Source: Levilactobacillus spicheri DSM 15429 | GTDB lineage: Bacteria; Bacillota; Bacilli; Lactobacillales; Lactobacillaceae | DNA: 64,000 bases | Direction of reading: 5' to 3' | NCBI RefSeq assembly: GCF_001435095.1 | Contig: NZ_AZFC01000015.1 | Location: 325,393 to 389,392, forward strand | Shown here: piece by piece, positions 33,144 to 42,942 of the stretch | Layout: each line of letters opens with the position of its first letter | How positions within the stretch are numbered: the first letter of the stretch is position 1 | Program-made: the position numbers and the translations under genes | The notes under the pieces: generated by a model | Databases searched by the model: none | What the model was told of the DNA's origin: nothing | The model's input: the letters and a program-made list of their open reading frames with translations, nothing else

Positions 33144-34568
33144 ATGGCTTACCAAACCATTAATCCATATACCAATGAACTGATCCAAACCTACGACGAA
33201 GCAACGACCGAAGATATCGAAACCAGTCTCGCCCAGGCGCAACAACTCTATAAGCGCTGGCGTAACGACCCTGTCGGCACCCGGACACCGGTCTTACACC
33301 GTTTGGCCCAACTTTTCCGGGACGAAAAGGACGACCTGGCCAAGGTCCTGACGACCGAAATGGGCAAGTTGTTTAGCGAAGCCCAGGGTGAAGTCCTGCT
33401 GTGTGCCTCGATTGCCGACTACTATGCTGACCATGCCGAGGAGCTTCTGATGCCCCGGAAGATCGACTCCATTGCGGGTGAGGCCCAACTGGAAAATCAC
33501 CCATTAGGGGTCTTGATGGCCGTGGAACCGTGGAACTTCCCGTATTATCAGATGATGCGGATCTTCGCCCCGAACTTTGCGGTGGGGGACCCCATCGTTT
33601 ACAAACACGCGGCCAACACCCCGGCCTCAGCGTTAGCGTTCGAAGACGCCGTTAAGCGCGCGGGGGCGCCGGACGGCTCGTTGACCAACCTCTTCCTGTC
33701 TTACGCCCAAGTGGGAGACGTCATCGCAGATTCTCGGGTCCAGGGAGTTGCTCTGACCGGATCCGAACGGGGCGGGACCGCCGTGGCGGAAGCCGCCGGG
33801 AAGCACCTCAAGAAGAGTACCATGGAATTGGGTGGGGCCGACGCGTTCATCGTGGCCCACGACGCCAACATGGAGCAGGTCAACGCGATTGCACCGCGGG
33901 CCCGGCTCTACAACGCCGGTCAAGTCTGCACGTCGTCCAAGCGGTTCATCGTGACCGAGAACCACTACGATGAATTCCTCGAAAATTTGAAGAAGTCCTT
34001 TGCCGCCGTCAAGATGGGCGATCCGATGGACCCAGCCACGACCTTAGCACCGATGAACTCGAAGCGGGCTAAGGAGAAGCTCCAAGAACAGGTCGACGCC
34101 GCCTTACAGGGCGGGGCCACGGCCTACTTCGTCCACGAACCGGCCGAAGATGACGGGCAATTCTTCCCGCCAACCATCTTAACGGACATCGCCAAGGACA
34201 ACCCGGCTTACGGTAAGGAAATGTTCGGACCCGTGGCGCAGGTCTACAAGGTCAAGGATGACGATGAAGCCGTCGAACTGGCCAACGATACGGACCTGGG
34301 GCTGGGCGGCATCGTCTTTGCCGGCACCGGCGAGTACGGGGCACAGTTAGCTTCCCGGATGGAAACCGGTCAGGTCTTCGTCAACACCTTCTTCAGTTCC
34401 TTGCCTGAACTGGAATTTGGTGGGGTCAAGAAGTCCGGCTTCGGCCGTGAATTGGGCCACAACGGGATTATGAGCTTCGTAAACCAGGAGCTCGTGGTCA
34501 AGCGTGACGCTCCGAACGACAACGAATTTGGGGGTCTGGTCGCCCCGGCTCACTACCACGATTTGTAA
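33144..34568 (+). CDS. NAD(P)-dependent aldehyde (succinate-semialdehyde-type) dehydrogenase
   Basis: A 474-residue aldehyde dehydrogenase. Cofactor region VEPWNFPYYQMMRIFAPN and VALTGSERGG; catalytic Glu in MELGGADAF; catalytic Cys262 in GQVCTSSKRF; late motif EMFGPVAQVY. Closest in character to GabD/YneI-type enzymes that oxidise succinate semialdehyde or related aldehydes. TAGGAGG precedes ATG 33144. Monocistronic with its own terminator. Confidence 0.9.
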   Translation: MAYQTINPYTNELIQTYDEATTEDIETSLAQAQQLYKRWRNDPVGTRTPVLHRLAQLFRDEKDDLAKVLTTEMGKLFSEAQGEVLLCASIADYYADHAEELLMPRKIDSIAGEAQLENHPLGVLMAVEPWNFPYYQMMRIFAPNFAVGDPIVYKHAANTPASALAFEDAVKRAGAPDGSLTNLFLSYAQVGDVIADSRVQGVALTGSERGGTAVAEAAGKHLKKSTMELGGADAFIVAHDANMEQVNAIAPRARLYNAGQVCTSSKRFIVTENHYDEFLENLKKSFAAVKMGDPMDPATTLAPMNSKRAKEKLQEQVDAALQGGATAYFVHEPAEDDGQFFPPTILTDIAKDNPAYGKEMFGPVAQVYKVKDDDEAVELANDTDLGLGGIVFAGTGEYGAQLASRMETGQVFVNTFFSSLPELEFGGVKKSGFGRELGHNGIMSFVNQELVVKRDAPNDNEFGGLVAPAHYHDL

Positions 34569-34624
34569 AACGGTGACTGACTAGATTGAAGTGTTCAAAA
34601 TCGTCATTACTTTCAAAAGCAGGA

Positions 34625-34657
34625 AGGAACCTTCCGATTTTTCGGGAGGTCCTTTTT
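34625..34657 (+). terminator. Terminator after the aldehyde dehydrogenase
   Basis: AGGAACCTTCCGA / TCGGGAGGTCCT (with a G-U and a mismatch) followed by T-run. Confidence 0.78.
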
Positions 34658-34814
34658 ATTTGGAGTCAGGGCTTCTTGGCGTCGCCGAATGGTCGCTTGT
34701 CCCTCGCCAGGTTGTGATGATGCGCTTAACCGTTGTCCCGTGAAATTAATTTATTTTTCGGGGTGAGTGTGATACTCTGAACAAAGAAAAAAGAACTGGA
34801 AAGGGTGCATGTTC

Positions 34815-35564
34815 ATGTCAGATCGTTTAAAGGATAAAGTTGCCATTATTACTGGTGGGGTTGCCGGCATCGGCCTGGGAATCGCGGAGTGCTACGTGCG
34901 TGAGGGGGCCAAGGTCGTCCTGACCGCTAACCACAACGTTGACGGCGGGGCCGCCGCTGTTAAGCGGTTCGGCGAAGACGTTAGTCTGTTTGTACAACAG
35001 GACGTTGCACAGGAAGCCGACTGGCAGAAGGTCATCGACGCGACCATCGCCAAGTTCGGCAAGCTGGATATTCTGGTCAACAACGCCGGTATCGGCCCGA
35101 TGATGCCGGTCATTGAAGACGTCTCACTGGCCGACTGGCAAAAGGTCATCGACATCAACCTGACCGCGAACTTCTTGGGTGAAAAGGCCGCCATCAACGC
35201 GATGAAGGCCCACAACGATGCCAAGGGTTCCATCATCAACGTTTCCTCCGTGGCTGGCCTGGTAGGCCTGCCAACGGCACCGGCCTACTCCGCTAGCAAG
35301 GGGGGCACGCGGCTATTGACACACGCCACGGCCCTGAACCTGGCACAACGGGGCCTGGACATCCGGGTCAACTCCGTGCACCCGGGCTGGATCGACACGT
35401 CGATCGTCCCAGCTGCCGCGAAGGAACAGCTGATCAAGACGATTCCGGTCGGCCACATGGGCAAGCCGCAGGATATCGGTGAGGTCTGCGTTTACCTGGG
35501 CAGCGATGAATCGGGCTTCGCCAACGGGGCGGAATTCACCGTCGATGGTGGTCAACGCGCTTAG
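34815..35564 (+). CDS. SDR-family oxidoreductase, similar to R-specific alcohol dehydrogenase
   Basis: A 249-residue short-chain dehydrogenase: cofactor loop [20 protein letters not shown], catalytic Ser in [10 protein letters not shown], Tyr-Lys in YSASKGG, and the end [33 protein letters not shown]. The opening [15 protein letters not shown] and the C-terminal block match the lactobacillar NADPH-dependent R-alcohol dehydrogenases, so reduction of ketones to R-alcohols is likely. ATG 34815 is preferred; ATG 34809 is close to the AAAGGG site. Confidence 0.9.
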   Translation: MSDRLKDKVAIITGGVAGIGLGIAECYVREGAKVVLTANHNVDGGAAAVKRFGEDVSLFVQQDVAQEADWQKVIDATIAKFGKLDILVNNAGIGPMMPVIEDVSLADWQKVIDINLTANFLGEKAAINAMKAHNDAKGSIINVSSVAGLVGLPTAPAYSASKGGTRLLTHATALNLAQRGLDIRVNSVHPGWIDTSIVPAAAKEQLIKTIPVGHMGKPQDIGEVCVYLGSDESGFANGAEFTVDGGQRA

Positions 35565-36100
35565 TCATTCGCGGCGCGGACCCTGCTAGTGGTCGCTGAC
35601 TGAACCAGTTCGTCAATGACTCATCATCAAGATGAATAGTCCAGGGGATTGCAAATGCCTGCTGGGCGTGCTATGATGGCAATCGTATTCCAAACCAGGA
35701 ACGTCAAAAGATGGTTTGATCACGGATCGGCGTGGAAGTCCTAAACCAGCTTCACAACACCCGGTCCTATCCGCAACATTCCGGCTCCCACTAGCAGCGA
35801 GCTTATCGAACACATGAAACTGACAATTGGTCTTGTGATATCAAGAAAACGACCACCGATGCTGAATCGGTGGTCGTTTTTAAGTTGTCGTGGTGGCCGT
35901 GAGTTAAGGAACCGATGATTTGAATTGCGGCATGATAGTCAACCGACTGAGGGGAACACTGAGCAACCACGATTTCACGGGTTGAGTCTATCCGAGCACC
36001 AGCGGTCTTGACGATGGCGAGGCAATAGCTGGCGGCTCTCAACGTGGGCGTCTCCGCTTCGTAGCCAGCCTTTCCCGTTATTTAGGCAATCCCCGCTGGG
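35565..36100. other. Intergenic stretch with an orphan terminator hairpin
   Basis: No gene is supported. A perfect 15-bp stem with AAAACGACC / GGTCGTTTT (35846-35880) plus T follows on the + strand about 280 nt after the SDR stop; it may end a read-through or non-coding transcript. The rest shows no coding character. Confidence 0.5.
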
Positions 36101-36256
36101 TGAGCGCAACAGAGGCGACTTGATGGTCGTGGTGAAATTGATGTTACCTGGCGTTTTAGGCCAGGTTACATCAAGGCCGAGCTCCGGAGACCTGCGATTC
36201 TTGCAGGGCTTCGGAATCGTGCCCACCACGACCAGCTTGCTCGCCGGCGTGGAGCG
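36101..36256 (+). repeat. Three-way-junction intergenic element, type A, copy 2 (best preserved)
   Basis: P1 is TGGTCGTGGTG (36124-36134) / CACCACGACCA (36224-36234), a perfect 11 bp. P2 is GATGTTACCTGGC / GCCAGGTTACATC (one mismatch). P3 is CCGGAGACCTGC / GCAGGGCTTCGG. GGCCGAG precedes P3 and TCGTGCC follows it. Flanks are GCAACAGAGGCGACT and CTCGCCGGCGTGGAGCG. It lies between the SDR and mntH terminators. Confidence 0.85.
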
Positions 36257-36281
36257 CTGGCTATTACCCAATTCGTTGCAT

Positions 36282-36316
36282 AAAAAAACGGTCACCGGAA
36301 TTCCGGTGACCGTTTT
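36282..36316 (-). terminator. Terminator of mntH
   Basis: AAAACGGTCACCGG / CCGGTGACCGTTTT, 14 bp perfect, with T-run on the minus strand. Confidence 0.92.
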
Positions 36317-36321
36317 GGCGT

Positions 36322-37698
36322 TTAGGCGAGGCCTAAGGTGTTGAGAATCAGGTAAACGTTTAAGATAATCAGGATGACGGTGATGATCCACGCCAGCACC
36401 TTGATCCAGGTACGGTTGGCGAACTCACCCATCAGCTTGTGGTTACTGGTGAAGATCACCAGCGGAATCATCGCGAACGGTAACGCGATACTCAGGAAGA
36501 CTTGCGAGAACGTCAGCAGTTTTTCAATCTTAGCTTCGTTATCGTGGTAGTACAGGGCGAAGATGACCACGGGCGTCACGGAGATCAGCCGGGTCAGCAA
36601 CCGTTGTGCCCAGAGCGGCATCTTCAGGTTGATGAACCCCTCCATGATGATCTGCCCGGCCAGCGTCCCGGTAATGGTGGAACTTTGCCCGGAGGCTAAC
36701 AGCGCCAGGGCAAACAGCATACTCAGAATCGGACTGGCAATCGCGCCAACGATTTGACTGTTGCTTAAGGCGTTGTACAGGTCGACGAACCGGCCAAGGT
36801 CACTGTCGGTCCCGAAGAACAGGGCCGCTCCCAAGATCAGTAACAGACTGTTGACCACGAAGGCCAGCGTCAATTGGATGTTGGAGTCGATGGTCGTGAA
36901 CTTGATGGCCTGAGCCACACTCTTGCGGTTGTTCCGGTCGAAGTTCCGCGTTTGCGAAATTGATGACCCCAGGTACAAGTCATGGGGCATCACCGTTGCC
37001 CCCACGATTCCCAAGGATAGGTACAGCATCCCTTGGTTGGTGACCACGTGACTCGATGGGAGGTAGCCCTTGACGACCTCACCCATGTGGGGCTGGGAAA
37101 GGATCACTTCGTACAGGAACACGAAGAGGATCACGGCCACCAGGGTCGCCACGATGGCTTCGATCTTCCGGAAGCCCAACTTCATCAGGACCAACAGGAG
37201 TAAGACGTCGGCGGCGGTGATCAGGATCCCCACTAGCAGGGGGAAGCCGAACAAGAGCTTTAACGCAATCCCGGACCCGATGATTTCCGCCACGTCGGTC
37301 GCCACGATGGCCAGCTCGGTGATGATCCAGAGGAGAATCCCGGTAAATTTACCGGTACGCTCCCGCGTCAGTTGAGCCAGGTCCTTCCCGGTCACGATTC
37401 CTAGTCGGGCCGACATGGCCTGGAGAAGCATCGCAATCAAGCTGGACATCAGGACGACCGTCAACAGCGTGTATTTATACTGGGCCCCCCCGGCGATGGA
37501 GGTGATCCAGTTACCGGGGTCCATATACCCCACGGCAATTAGGGCCCCGGGGCCGGTGTAGGCGGCCAGGGTTCGCCAGAATCCCGCGTTTTGGGGCACG
37601 TCGACGCTCCCATTGACCTCGTCCAGACTCTTCTGGTCGCTGCCGGTCGATTCGAGCATGTGGTGCTTGGTCGTTGCATCGGTTTCATGTTTCTTCAT
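36322..37698 (-). CDS. mntH: Nramp-family Mn2+/Fe2+:H+ symporter MntH
   Basis: A 458-residue transporter with 11-12 helices. Metal site residues are in DPGN (Asp60, Asn63) of helix 1 and the Met of [10 protein letters not shown] in helix 6. It imports manganese, important for oxidative-stress tolerance in lactobacilli. The N-terminal 40 residues are a charged extension typical of the lactobacillar forms. AGGGG lies before ATG 37698. The promoter is at 37841-37868, so the leader is about 140 nt; no Mn2+ riboswitch core was seen in it. Confidence 0.94.
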   Translation of the reverse strand: MKKHETDATTKHHMLESTGSDQKSLDEVNGSVDVPQNAGFWRTLAAYTGPGALIAVGYMDPGNWITSIAGGAQYKYTLLTVVLMSSLIAMLLQAMSARLGIVTGKDLAQLTRERTGKFTGILLWIITELAIVATDVAEIIGSGIALKLLFGFPLLVGILITAADVLLLLVLMKLGFRKIEAIVATLVAVILFVFLYEVILSQPHMGEVVKGYLPSSHVVTNQGMLYLSLGIVGATVMPHDLYLGSSISQTRNFDRNNRKSVAQAIKFTTIDSNIQLTLAFVVNSLLLILGAALFFGTDSDLGRFVDLYNALSNSQIVGAIASPILSMLFALALLASGQSSTITGTLAGQIIMEGFINLKMPLWAQRLLTRLISVTPVVIFALYYHDNEAKIEKLLTFSQVFLSIALPFAMIPLVIFTSNHKLMGEFANRTWIKVLAWIITVILIILNVYLILNTLGLA

Positions 37699-37840
37699 AT
37701 AAAACCCCTCTTTTCTATCTGTCTAGAAATTCAGGTAGTCGCATGACTTCTGCCTTTCTGAATCTTACGGCCGTCGGTGGGTGATCGAATAAGTGCTAAA
37801 TCGTTTTAACCCACACGTAGCCCGCAAAATTTCAACTGTA

Positions 37841-37868
37841 AGTATAGGCTAAATCCGGGTAAAGTCAA
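37841..37868 (-). promoter_or_regulatory. Promoter of mntH
   Basis: On the minus strand TTGACT (complement of 37863-37868), a 16-nt spacer and TATACT (complement of 37841-37846). The remaining stretch to the DegV gene (37869-38118) is AT-rich with a TATAAT near 38064 for degV. Confidence 0.75.
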
Positions 37869-38118
37869 CCGTTTACGGGCTTAGGGACCCCGGCGGTGAC
37901 GCGATTTTTGCTAGATAATGAACAGTTGGTGACGATTTCATGGGTTAAATATTAATTTTGAGGTGGCACGAGAAAAAATTTCGATGACGAACCATTTCAA
38001 TGCATCATTAGTAAACCTATACCCTGATATTTAATCATCTAGTTTTAAATACTAGCTGATTGCGTTATAATGTTTTTGACCAGTGCGCATTCGAAACTAG
38101 TAGAAATGAGGAACCAGT

Positions 38119-38973
38119 ATGCAAACCGAGAAAATTGCGATTTTAGTCGACTCCTGTTCGGACGTGCCCACGCCCGTCCTGCAGGCGGCCGATATGGCGT
38201 TGGTCCCGATGAACGTGATCTTTCGCGACCGCGTCTACGAGGACCGCATCACGATTACACCGGCTGAATTCTATCGCCGGCAAGCGACCGAACCGGCCAC
38301 GACGTCCAGTCCGACCGGAAAACGGGTCGTAGAAGCCTACCATCAAATTGAAGCGTCGGGGTACACCCACGTGATTGCCGTCAGCATTTCGGCCAAGCTG
38401 TCGGGGACCTACCAAGAACTAAAACTGTTGGCCGAAGATTCGCCGTTGGTGGTCCACGTGGTCAACACCCGCAGTGTCGGCATCGGTAGCGGTTTCGCGG
38501 CCATCTACGCGGCGGAGCTCCGCGACCAAGGCCGCAGCTTTGACCAGATCGTGGCCGAGGTCGAACGGGTCACCAACCAGACCAAGGTCTTCTTTTATGT
38601 GCCCAGCCTGAAGTATCTGCAGGCCGGGGGCCGGATCGGCCGGGTCGCGGGCTTAGCCGGGACCCTGCTGAACGTGAAGCCCATCATCTCCTGTGATGAC
38701 GAGGGGGTCTATTACCCGATTGCGAAGGTGCGCGGTGAAAAACGGACGATTGCCAAGCTGATCAGTCTGGTCGGCGACGCCATCGGGGACGGCCAACACG
38801 TGAGCGTGTCCGTGGTCGACGGGGTCAATCCCGACCTGCGCGAGGACGTCTTGGCGCAACTCAAGGCCAAGTTCCCCCAAGTCAGCCAGTGGTACAGCGG
38901 CGACGTATCGCCCGCGCTGGGCGTCCACACGGGGCCTGGTCTGATTGGCGTCGGGGTCCAGGTGCGCGACTGA
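38119..38973 (+). CDS. DegV-family fatty-acid-binding protein
   Basis: A 284-residue DegV protein: EKIAILVDSCSDVP at the start, TSSPTGKRVVEAY, VIAVSISAKLSGTYQ (Ser for the fatty-acid carboxylate), VNTRSVGIGSGF, KYLQAGGRIGRVAGLAGTLLNVKPI and HTGPGLIGVG. Members act as FakB, presenting exogenous fatty acids to the FakA kinase for phospholipid synthesis. No fakA is in the window. GAGGAACCAGT precedes ATG 38119. Confidence 0.9.
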   Translation: MQTEKIAILVDSCSDVPTPVLQAADMALVPMNVIFRDRVYEDRITITPAEFYRRQATEPATTSSPTGKRVVEAYHQIEASGYTHVIAVSISAKLSGTYQELKLLAEDSPLVVHVVNTRSVGIGSGFAAIYAAELRDQGRSFDQIVAEVERVTNQTKVFFYVPSLKYLQAGGRIGRVAGLAGTLLNVKPIISCDDEGVYYPIAKVRGEKRTIAKLISLVGDAIGDGQHVSVSVVDGVNPDLREDVLAQLKAKFPQVSQWYSGDVSPALGVHTGPGLIGVGVQVRD

Positions 38974-39639
38974 TGACGGCTACCTGAAGCTGAAAAAAGC
39001 ACCTGTAACGGTTGCGAAATCTCGCATCGCCGTTACAGGCGCCGATGGGTGTCACCCTTCATGAATCGTAGAATGAACTGTCACTTGTGAAACGACAAAA
39101 AAGGCCACGACGGCAACGAGGCTATCATGGCTTGAGGGGGGTACGAGCAGGAATTTAAGACTTTGGGGGAGTGCTAAGTTCTGCTCGCGTAAGAATAATA
39201 AGAATTTGCTGCGAGTCGGCAAGCGTTCCTTGCTGACCTGACTGTAGTGTAACCCAGGTAGGGTTGCGGCGCAATCAATTGGTTCAATAAATATATTAAT
39301 AATAAATGACCATTATTTGACAGCCTGAGTGGTTCATATTAGGCTTGATTTAACCAGTTGGCGGTGGTGAAACCCGCGGTTTGCGGTTGCGTCACGCTCT
39401 GACGGCCCCCGGGTCACCAATTATTTTGTGAAAAAACACCTGACAAACCCGAAATTGGCCGTATAATGGAGAAAGCACGATAGTTAGGATAAATAACAAT
39501 GTGGGTCACTAGTGGGTCAGCCACGGTGAGGGGACGTAAGCAGCGTCCCATTATCGGCGTGAACGGCGCCACGGCCCCCACCGTAACCATCAGGCAGCGG
39601 CCTGGTGAAGAACACCGGCTTCAGGAGGACAACGAGTTA
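38974..39639. other. Long intergenic stretch with two minus-strand terminators and no gene
   Basis: On the minus strand, CCTGTAACGG / CCGTTACAGG (39002-39039, with inner GCGA/TCGC) runs into six T (complement of 38993-38998). A second hairpin, GCCATGA / TCGTGGC (39103-39131), also ends in T. No minus-strand gene precedes them; an AT-rich stretch at 39285-39330 could hold a promoter. A small RNA is possible. The + strand holds TATAAT-like CGTATAATGG near 39461 for the next gene. Confidence 0.45.
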
Positions 39640-40527
39640 ATGGACTTAAGTTTAGTAGAATTAGCGATGATTTCGGGCGCGACCAGTGCGCTAGGGCGGT
39701 TACGGACCCACCGCAAACTGGCCCGGTGGCAGCGACAACGGCCACAGATCACGCCGCAGGTCCCCACGATCTTCGTGCACGGCCTGCGGGGGAGCTCCAA
39801 AACCATGGCAGCGATGTTACAGGCTGCGGTCCAGACGGGGTACCACCAGATGCTGACCATTCACATCACGCACGCCGGCAAACTCAAGATCCGGGGCCGG
39901 TGGGACGACACGGTGGTCCACCCGTTGATTCAGATCACCTTTGGCAACAACCAGGCCCGCTTGCCCTTTCAGGTGCGCTGGCTACACGAGGTCATGATCT
40001 ACCTGCGCGGCCAACACGGGGTCCAGGCCTATAACGCGGTCGGCCATTCGGCGGGCAGCGTGGCCCTGGTCGCGTACGCTGAGGCGTACAGCCAGGATGC
40101 GTGGTTACCGCGGTTGCGTAAGCTGGTGACGATTGCCGGTCCCTTCAACGGGGTCATCGGCATGAACGAGAGTCACAACACCAACTTCCTGTTGGCCGAC
40201 GGGCGGCCCAAGGTGGTCTATCCCAAGAACTTCTGGCTGCCCAGCTACGCGGACCTCTACCAGCACCGGCAGGACTTCCCCCAAGACGCCGCGGTCCTGA
40301 ACATTTACGGCGACCTCAACGACGGCACCCACTCGGACCGCTACATCTCGACGGCCTCGGCCCGCTCGCTGCGTTACCTGTTGCGGAACATCCCGGCCAG
40401 CTTCCGGGAGGTCGGCTTCCTGGGCGCCAGCGCCGAGCACAGTCGTCTGCACGACAACCCGCGGGTCCAGCAGTTGGTCTTCGACTTCCTGTTCAAACCC
40501 GCGGCCGCGCCATTAAAAAATCGATAA
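39640..40527 (+). CDS. DUF915 alpha/beta hydrolase, cytoplasmic
   Basis: A 295-residue alpha/beta hydrolase: oxyanion strand TIFVHGLRGSS, nucleophile Ser in GHSAGS, VTIAGPFNGVIGMNE after it, and a late GDLNDGTHSDRYIS block with acid and possible His residues, the DUF915 pattern. No signal peptide, unlike the homologue at 54398. ATG 39640 lies 11 nt after AGGAGG; an open frame runs back to 39499 without start signals. Substrate unknown; esterase-like. Confidence 0.85.
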   Translation: MDLSLVELAMISGATSALGRLRTHRKLARWQRQRPQITPQVPTIFVHGLRGSSKTMAAMLQAAVQTGYHQMLTIHITHAGKLKIRGRWDDTVVHPLIQITFGNNQARLPFQVRWLHEVMIYLRGQHGVQAYNAVGHSAGSVALVAYAEAYSQDAWLPRLRKLVTIAGPFNGVIGMNESHNTNFLLADGRPKVVYPKNFWLPSYADLYQHRQDFPQDAAVLNIYGDLNDGTHSDRYISTASARSLRYLLRNIPASFREVGFLGASAEHSRLHDNPRVQQLVFDFLFKPAAAPLKNR

Positions 40528-40529
40528 TA

Positions 40530-40568
40530 AAAACCCTCGAACGACATGCGGATCGTTCGGGGGTTTTT
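40530..40568 (+). terminator. Terminator after the DUF915 hydrolase
   Basis: AAAACCC-CGAACGA / TCGTTCG-GGGTTTT with a 9-nt loop and T-run. Confidence 0.85.
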
Positions 40569-41075
40569 CTCATTAGGAATCTGCTAATAAATCACTTGTT
40601 TTGGGGGGAGTGCATCTAAAAACTCTGATTCCTAGGTTATTCACAGTGCTTAAGGTCAGAACGTATCACGAACTAACTACGGGTATCATAGCGGGTTTGC
40701 GCGACTTTCGCAAGCGAATTGTGACGCCTACGCTGAACTGGTTAGAGGGTGGTCCGGTTCCCTTGGTGCCACGGTCTTGGGTTCGGGTCGCTGCTGAACG
40801 ATAACCGTCCGCTGGTTAAACGGCGATTGGGCCTGATGGGTTTGGGTATAAATGGATTTATATCACCCCTTGGGGCATTCGCCGGGATTCGAGAAGGGCG
40901 GGGGTGGGATTGCTCAAACTGTAAGTGTGCATTCTGCACATGCTCCCGTCACTTTTTAGGATGTGTGAGATTTTGGGTATAAATTTAATCATTTTACGAG
41001 CCAAGTCGTTTATCTTTCGCTAACTTTCAAGTAGACTAGCCGTAGAATCTTTTTTCGATTTGTAGGAGGGTAAAC
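40569..41075. other. Intergenic stretch, no gene supported
   Basis: Several short open frames (for example 40749-40982) lack ribosome sites and protein-like composition. No palindrome or repeat of note was seen besides the promoter region of the NADH oxidase gene. Confidence 0.5.
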
Positions 41076-42488
41076 ATGAAAGTCATCATTGTTGGGAGTA
41101 CACACGCTGGAACGAATGCGGCGTTACAAATTTTGCGTGATCACCCGGATACGGATGTCACTATTTATGAGCGGCATACAAACGTTTCTTTCTTGTCTTG
41201 TGGGATTTCATTGTTCCTGGACGGACAAGTTAAGCATCTAGAAGACATGTTTTATTCCTCACCAGAGCAACTGACCAAGCTGGGGGCCACTATCAAGACG
41301 CGCTACAACGTGTTGAAGATTGACGCTGAAGCCAAGACTCTGGAAGCTGTGAACATGGATTCCGGCGATTTAGTCAACGATACTTACGATAAGTTAATCA
41401 TGGCAACGGGTTCGACCGTGACAGTTCCGCCAATCTTTGGGATCGACGAAGACAAGGTCCTGCTCTGCAAGAACTACGACCAAGCCAAGGCCATTTACGA
41501 AACGGCGAAGACCAACAAACGCATCGCCATCATCGGGGCCGGGTACGTCGGCACGGAGCTGGCCGAAAGCTACGCCCGGACGGATCACGACGTGCAACTC
41601 TTCCAGTCCCGGGACATTATCTTGAATCACTATGTGGACAAGAACTTCTCCGACCGCATCGTGGATATGCTGGAAGACAAGGGCGTCAAGGTCTACATGA
41701 ACCGGCGCGTCACGTCCTTTACCGGGGACGATGACGGCCAGCTGATCATCGAAACCACCGATGGCGACTTCACCGCCGACCTGGCCATCGTCTGCACCGG
41801 GTTCGTGCCGAACACGGAGCTTTTGCGCGGCCAAGTCGACATGGACAAGCATGGGGCCATCATCATCAACGACTACGTTCAGTCGTCGAACCCCGATATC
41901 TACGCTTGTGGGGACGCCTGCGTGGTTAACTTCAACCCAACCGGCAAGCCGGCCTACACGCCGTTGGCCACCAACGCCGTGCGGCAGGGGATGCTGGCCG
42001 GGATGAACGTCTTCGGCAACGTCCAACAGTACATGGGCACCCAGGCTACGTCCGCCATGAACATCTTTGGCTACACGCTGGCCTCCACCGGGCTGACCCT
42101 GGAACACGCCAAGAAGTCTGGTTTCGAACACGCCGACATGGTGACCTTCGAGGGGACTTGGCGGCCGGAATACATGCCGTCCACGGATAAGCTGTCGATC
42201 AACCTGGTCTACGATACCCAGAGCCGCCTGATCTTAGGGGCGCAACTCTACAGTAAGCACGAGGTGGCCCAGTCCGCCAACGCGCTGTCGATCGCGATTC
42301 AAAACCGCAACACCATCGACGATCTGGCTTTCGTGGACATGCTGTTCCAGCCAAACTTCGACGATCCTTTCAACTACCTGAACCTAGTCGCTCAGATGGC
42401 CGTGGAAAAGGAAATCGAACGGGGCAACAACCATCCCCGGTTGACCGCACCCGCCAACATGGTGCCCGATACCGCCGACGAAAAATAA
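41076..42488 (+). CDS. FAD-dependent NADH oxidase/CoA-disulfide reductase-family protein
   Basis: A 470-residue flavoprotein of the NADH oxidase (Nox), NADH peroxidase and CoA-disulfide/persulfide reductase family. FAD motif VGSTHAGTNAALQIL, redox Cys42 in FLSCGISLFLDG, NADH motif IGAGYVGTELAESYA, IYACGDACVV and a dimerisation domain. The single Cys42 cycles through sulfenic acid or mixed disulfide. Water-forming NADH oxidase is the usual role in lactobacilli; persulfide reduction is a possible alternative given the trxA-cstR operon downstream. GTAGGAGGG precedes ATG 41076. Confidence 0.9.
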   Translation: MKVIIVGSTHAGTNAALQILRDHPDTDVTIYERHTNVSFLSCGISLFLDGQVKHLEDMFYSSPEQLTKLGATIKTRYNVLKIDAEAKTLEAVNMDSGDLVNDTYDKLIMATGSTVTVPPIFGIDEDKVLLCKNYDQAKAIYETAKTNKRIAIIGAGYVGTELAESYARTDHDVQLFQSRDIILNHYVDKNFSDRIVDMLEDKGVKVYMNRRVTSFTGDDDGQLIIETTDGDFTADLAIVCTGFVPNTELLRGQVDMDKHGAIIINDYVQSSNPDIYACGDACVVNFNPTGKPAYTPLATNAVRQGMLAGMNVFGNVQQYMGTQATSAMNIFGYTLASTGLTLEHAKKSGFEHADMVTFEGTWRPEYMPSTDKLSINLVYDTQSRLILGAQLYSKHEVAQSANALSIAIQNRNTIDDLAFVDMLFQPNFDDPFNYLNLVAQMAVEKEIERGNNHPRLTAPANMVPDTADEK

Positions 42489-42502
42489 GGAACGATAAAC
42501 TG

Positions 42503-42537
42503 ACCGGCACTGCCTTTACGGCGGGGCCGGTTTTTTC
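42503..42537 (+). terminator. Terminator after the NADH oxidase
   Basis: ACCGGC / GCCGGT with inner TGCC / GGCG pairing and six T. It separates the oxidase from trxA. Confidence 0.8.
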
Positions 42538-42555
42538 TGCGCTGAGTGAAGAAGG

Positions 42556-42584
42556 TTGTGTTTAAATACCCCCTAGGGTATAAT
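42556..42584 (+). promoter_or_regulatory. trxA-cstR promoter with a CsoR/CstR-type operator
   Basis: TTGTGT (42556-42561), a 17-nt spacer and TATAAT (42579-42584). The spacer holds ATACCCCCTAGGGTAT (42566-42581), an ATACCC-N4-GGGTAT inverted repeat of the kind bound by CsoR/CstR repressors, overlapping the -10. The second gene encodes such a repressor, so autoregulation is strongly suggested. Confidence 0.82.
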
Positions 42585-42615
42585 GGGTTTATTCATTTTA
42601 TGGGAGGACTCACAA

Positions 42616-42942
42616 ATGCAAGCAATTACGGCAAAAGACTTTGAACACGTGGGCGACGACACAGCGTTGACCGTCGTCGATTTCTGGGCGACCTGGTGTG
42701 GCCCTTGTAAGATGCAGACGCCGGTCCTCGAGCAGCTCGACCAGGACTACGCTGGCCAGGTGAAGTTCGCGTCGCTGGACGTGGACCAGAACCAGGAACT
42801 GGCCCAGTCGCTCGGCATCATGAGCATCCCGTCGCTGGTGGTCTTCAAGAACGGCAAGCCGACCGAAAAGGTGGTCGGGTTCCACCCGAAGGCGGCGCTG
42901 AAGAAGTACCTCGACGGTAAGTTGGCGGAGGCGACGGCCTAA
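42616..42942 (+). CDS. trxA: Thioredoxin
   Basis: A 108-residue thioredoxin with active site WCGPC (Cys28, Cys31), VDFWATWCGPCKMQTP, the cis-Pro loop MSIPSLVVFKNG and a C-terminal helix. It reduces disulfides and, in persulfide-stress contexts, persulfidated proteins. ATG 42616 follows GGGAGG; upstream in-frame ATG 42583 overlaps the promoter and is rejected. The cstR start overlaps its stop (TAATG), so the two are translated together. Confidence 0.94.
   Translation: MQAITAKDFEHVGDDTALTVVDFWATWCGPCKMQTPVLEQLDQDYAGQVKFASLDVDQNQELAQSLGIMSIPSLVVFKNGKPTEKVVGFHPKAALKKYLDGKLAEATA

Noticed and set aside
39499-39639. 47-residue N-terminal extension of the DUF915 hydrolase
   Set aside because: The family fold starts later, and a strong AGGAGG stands before ATG 39640.
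40601-40982. Short + strand frames in the gap before the NADH oxidase
   Set aside because: No SD sequence, unusual Cys/Trp/Gly-rich translations and no recognisable family.
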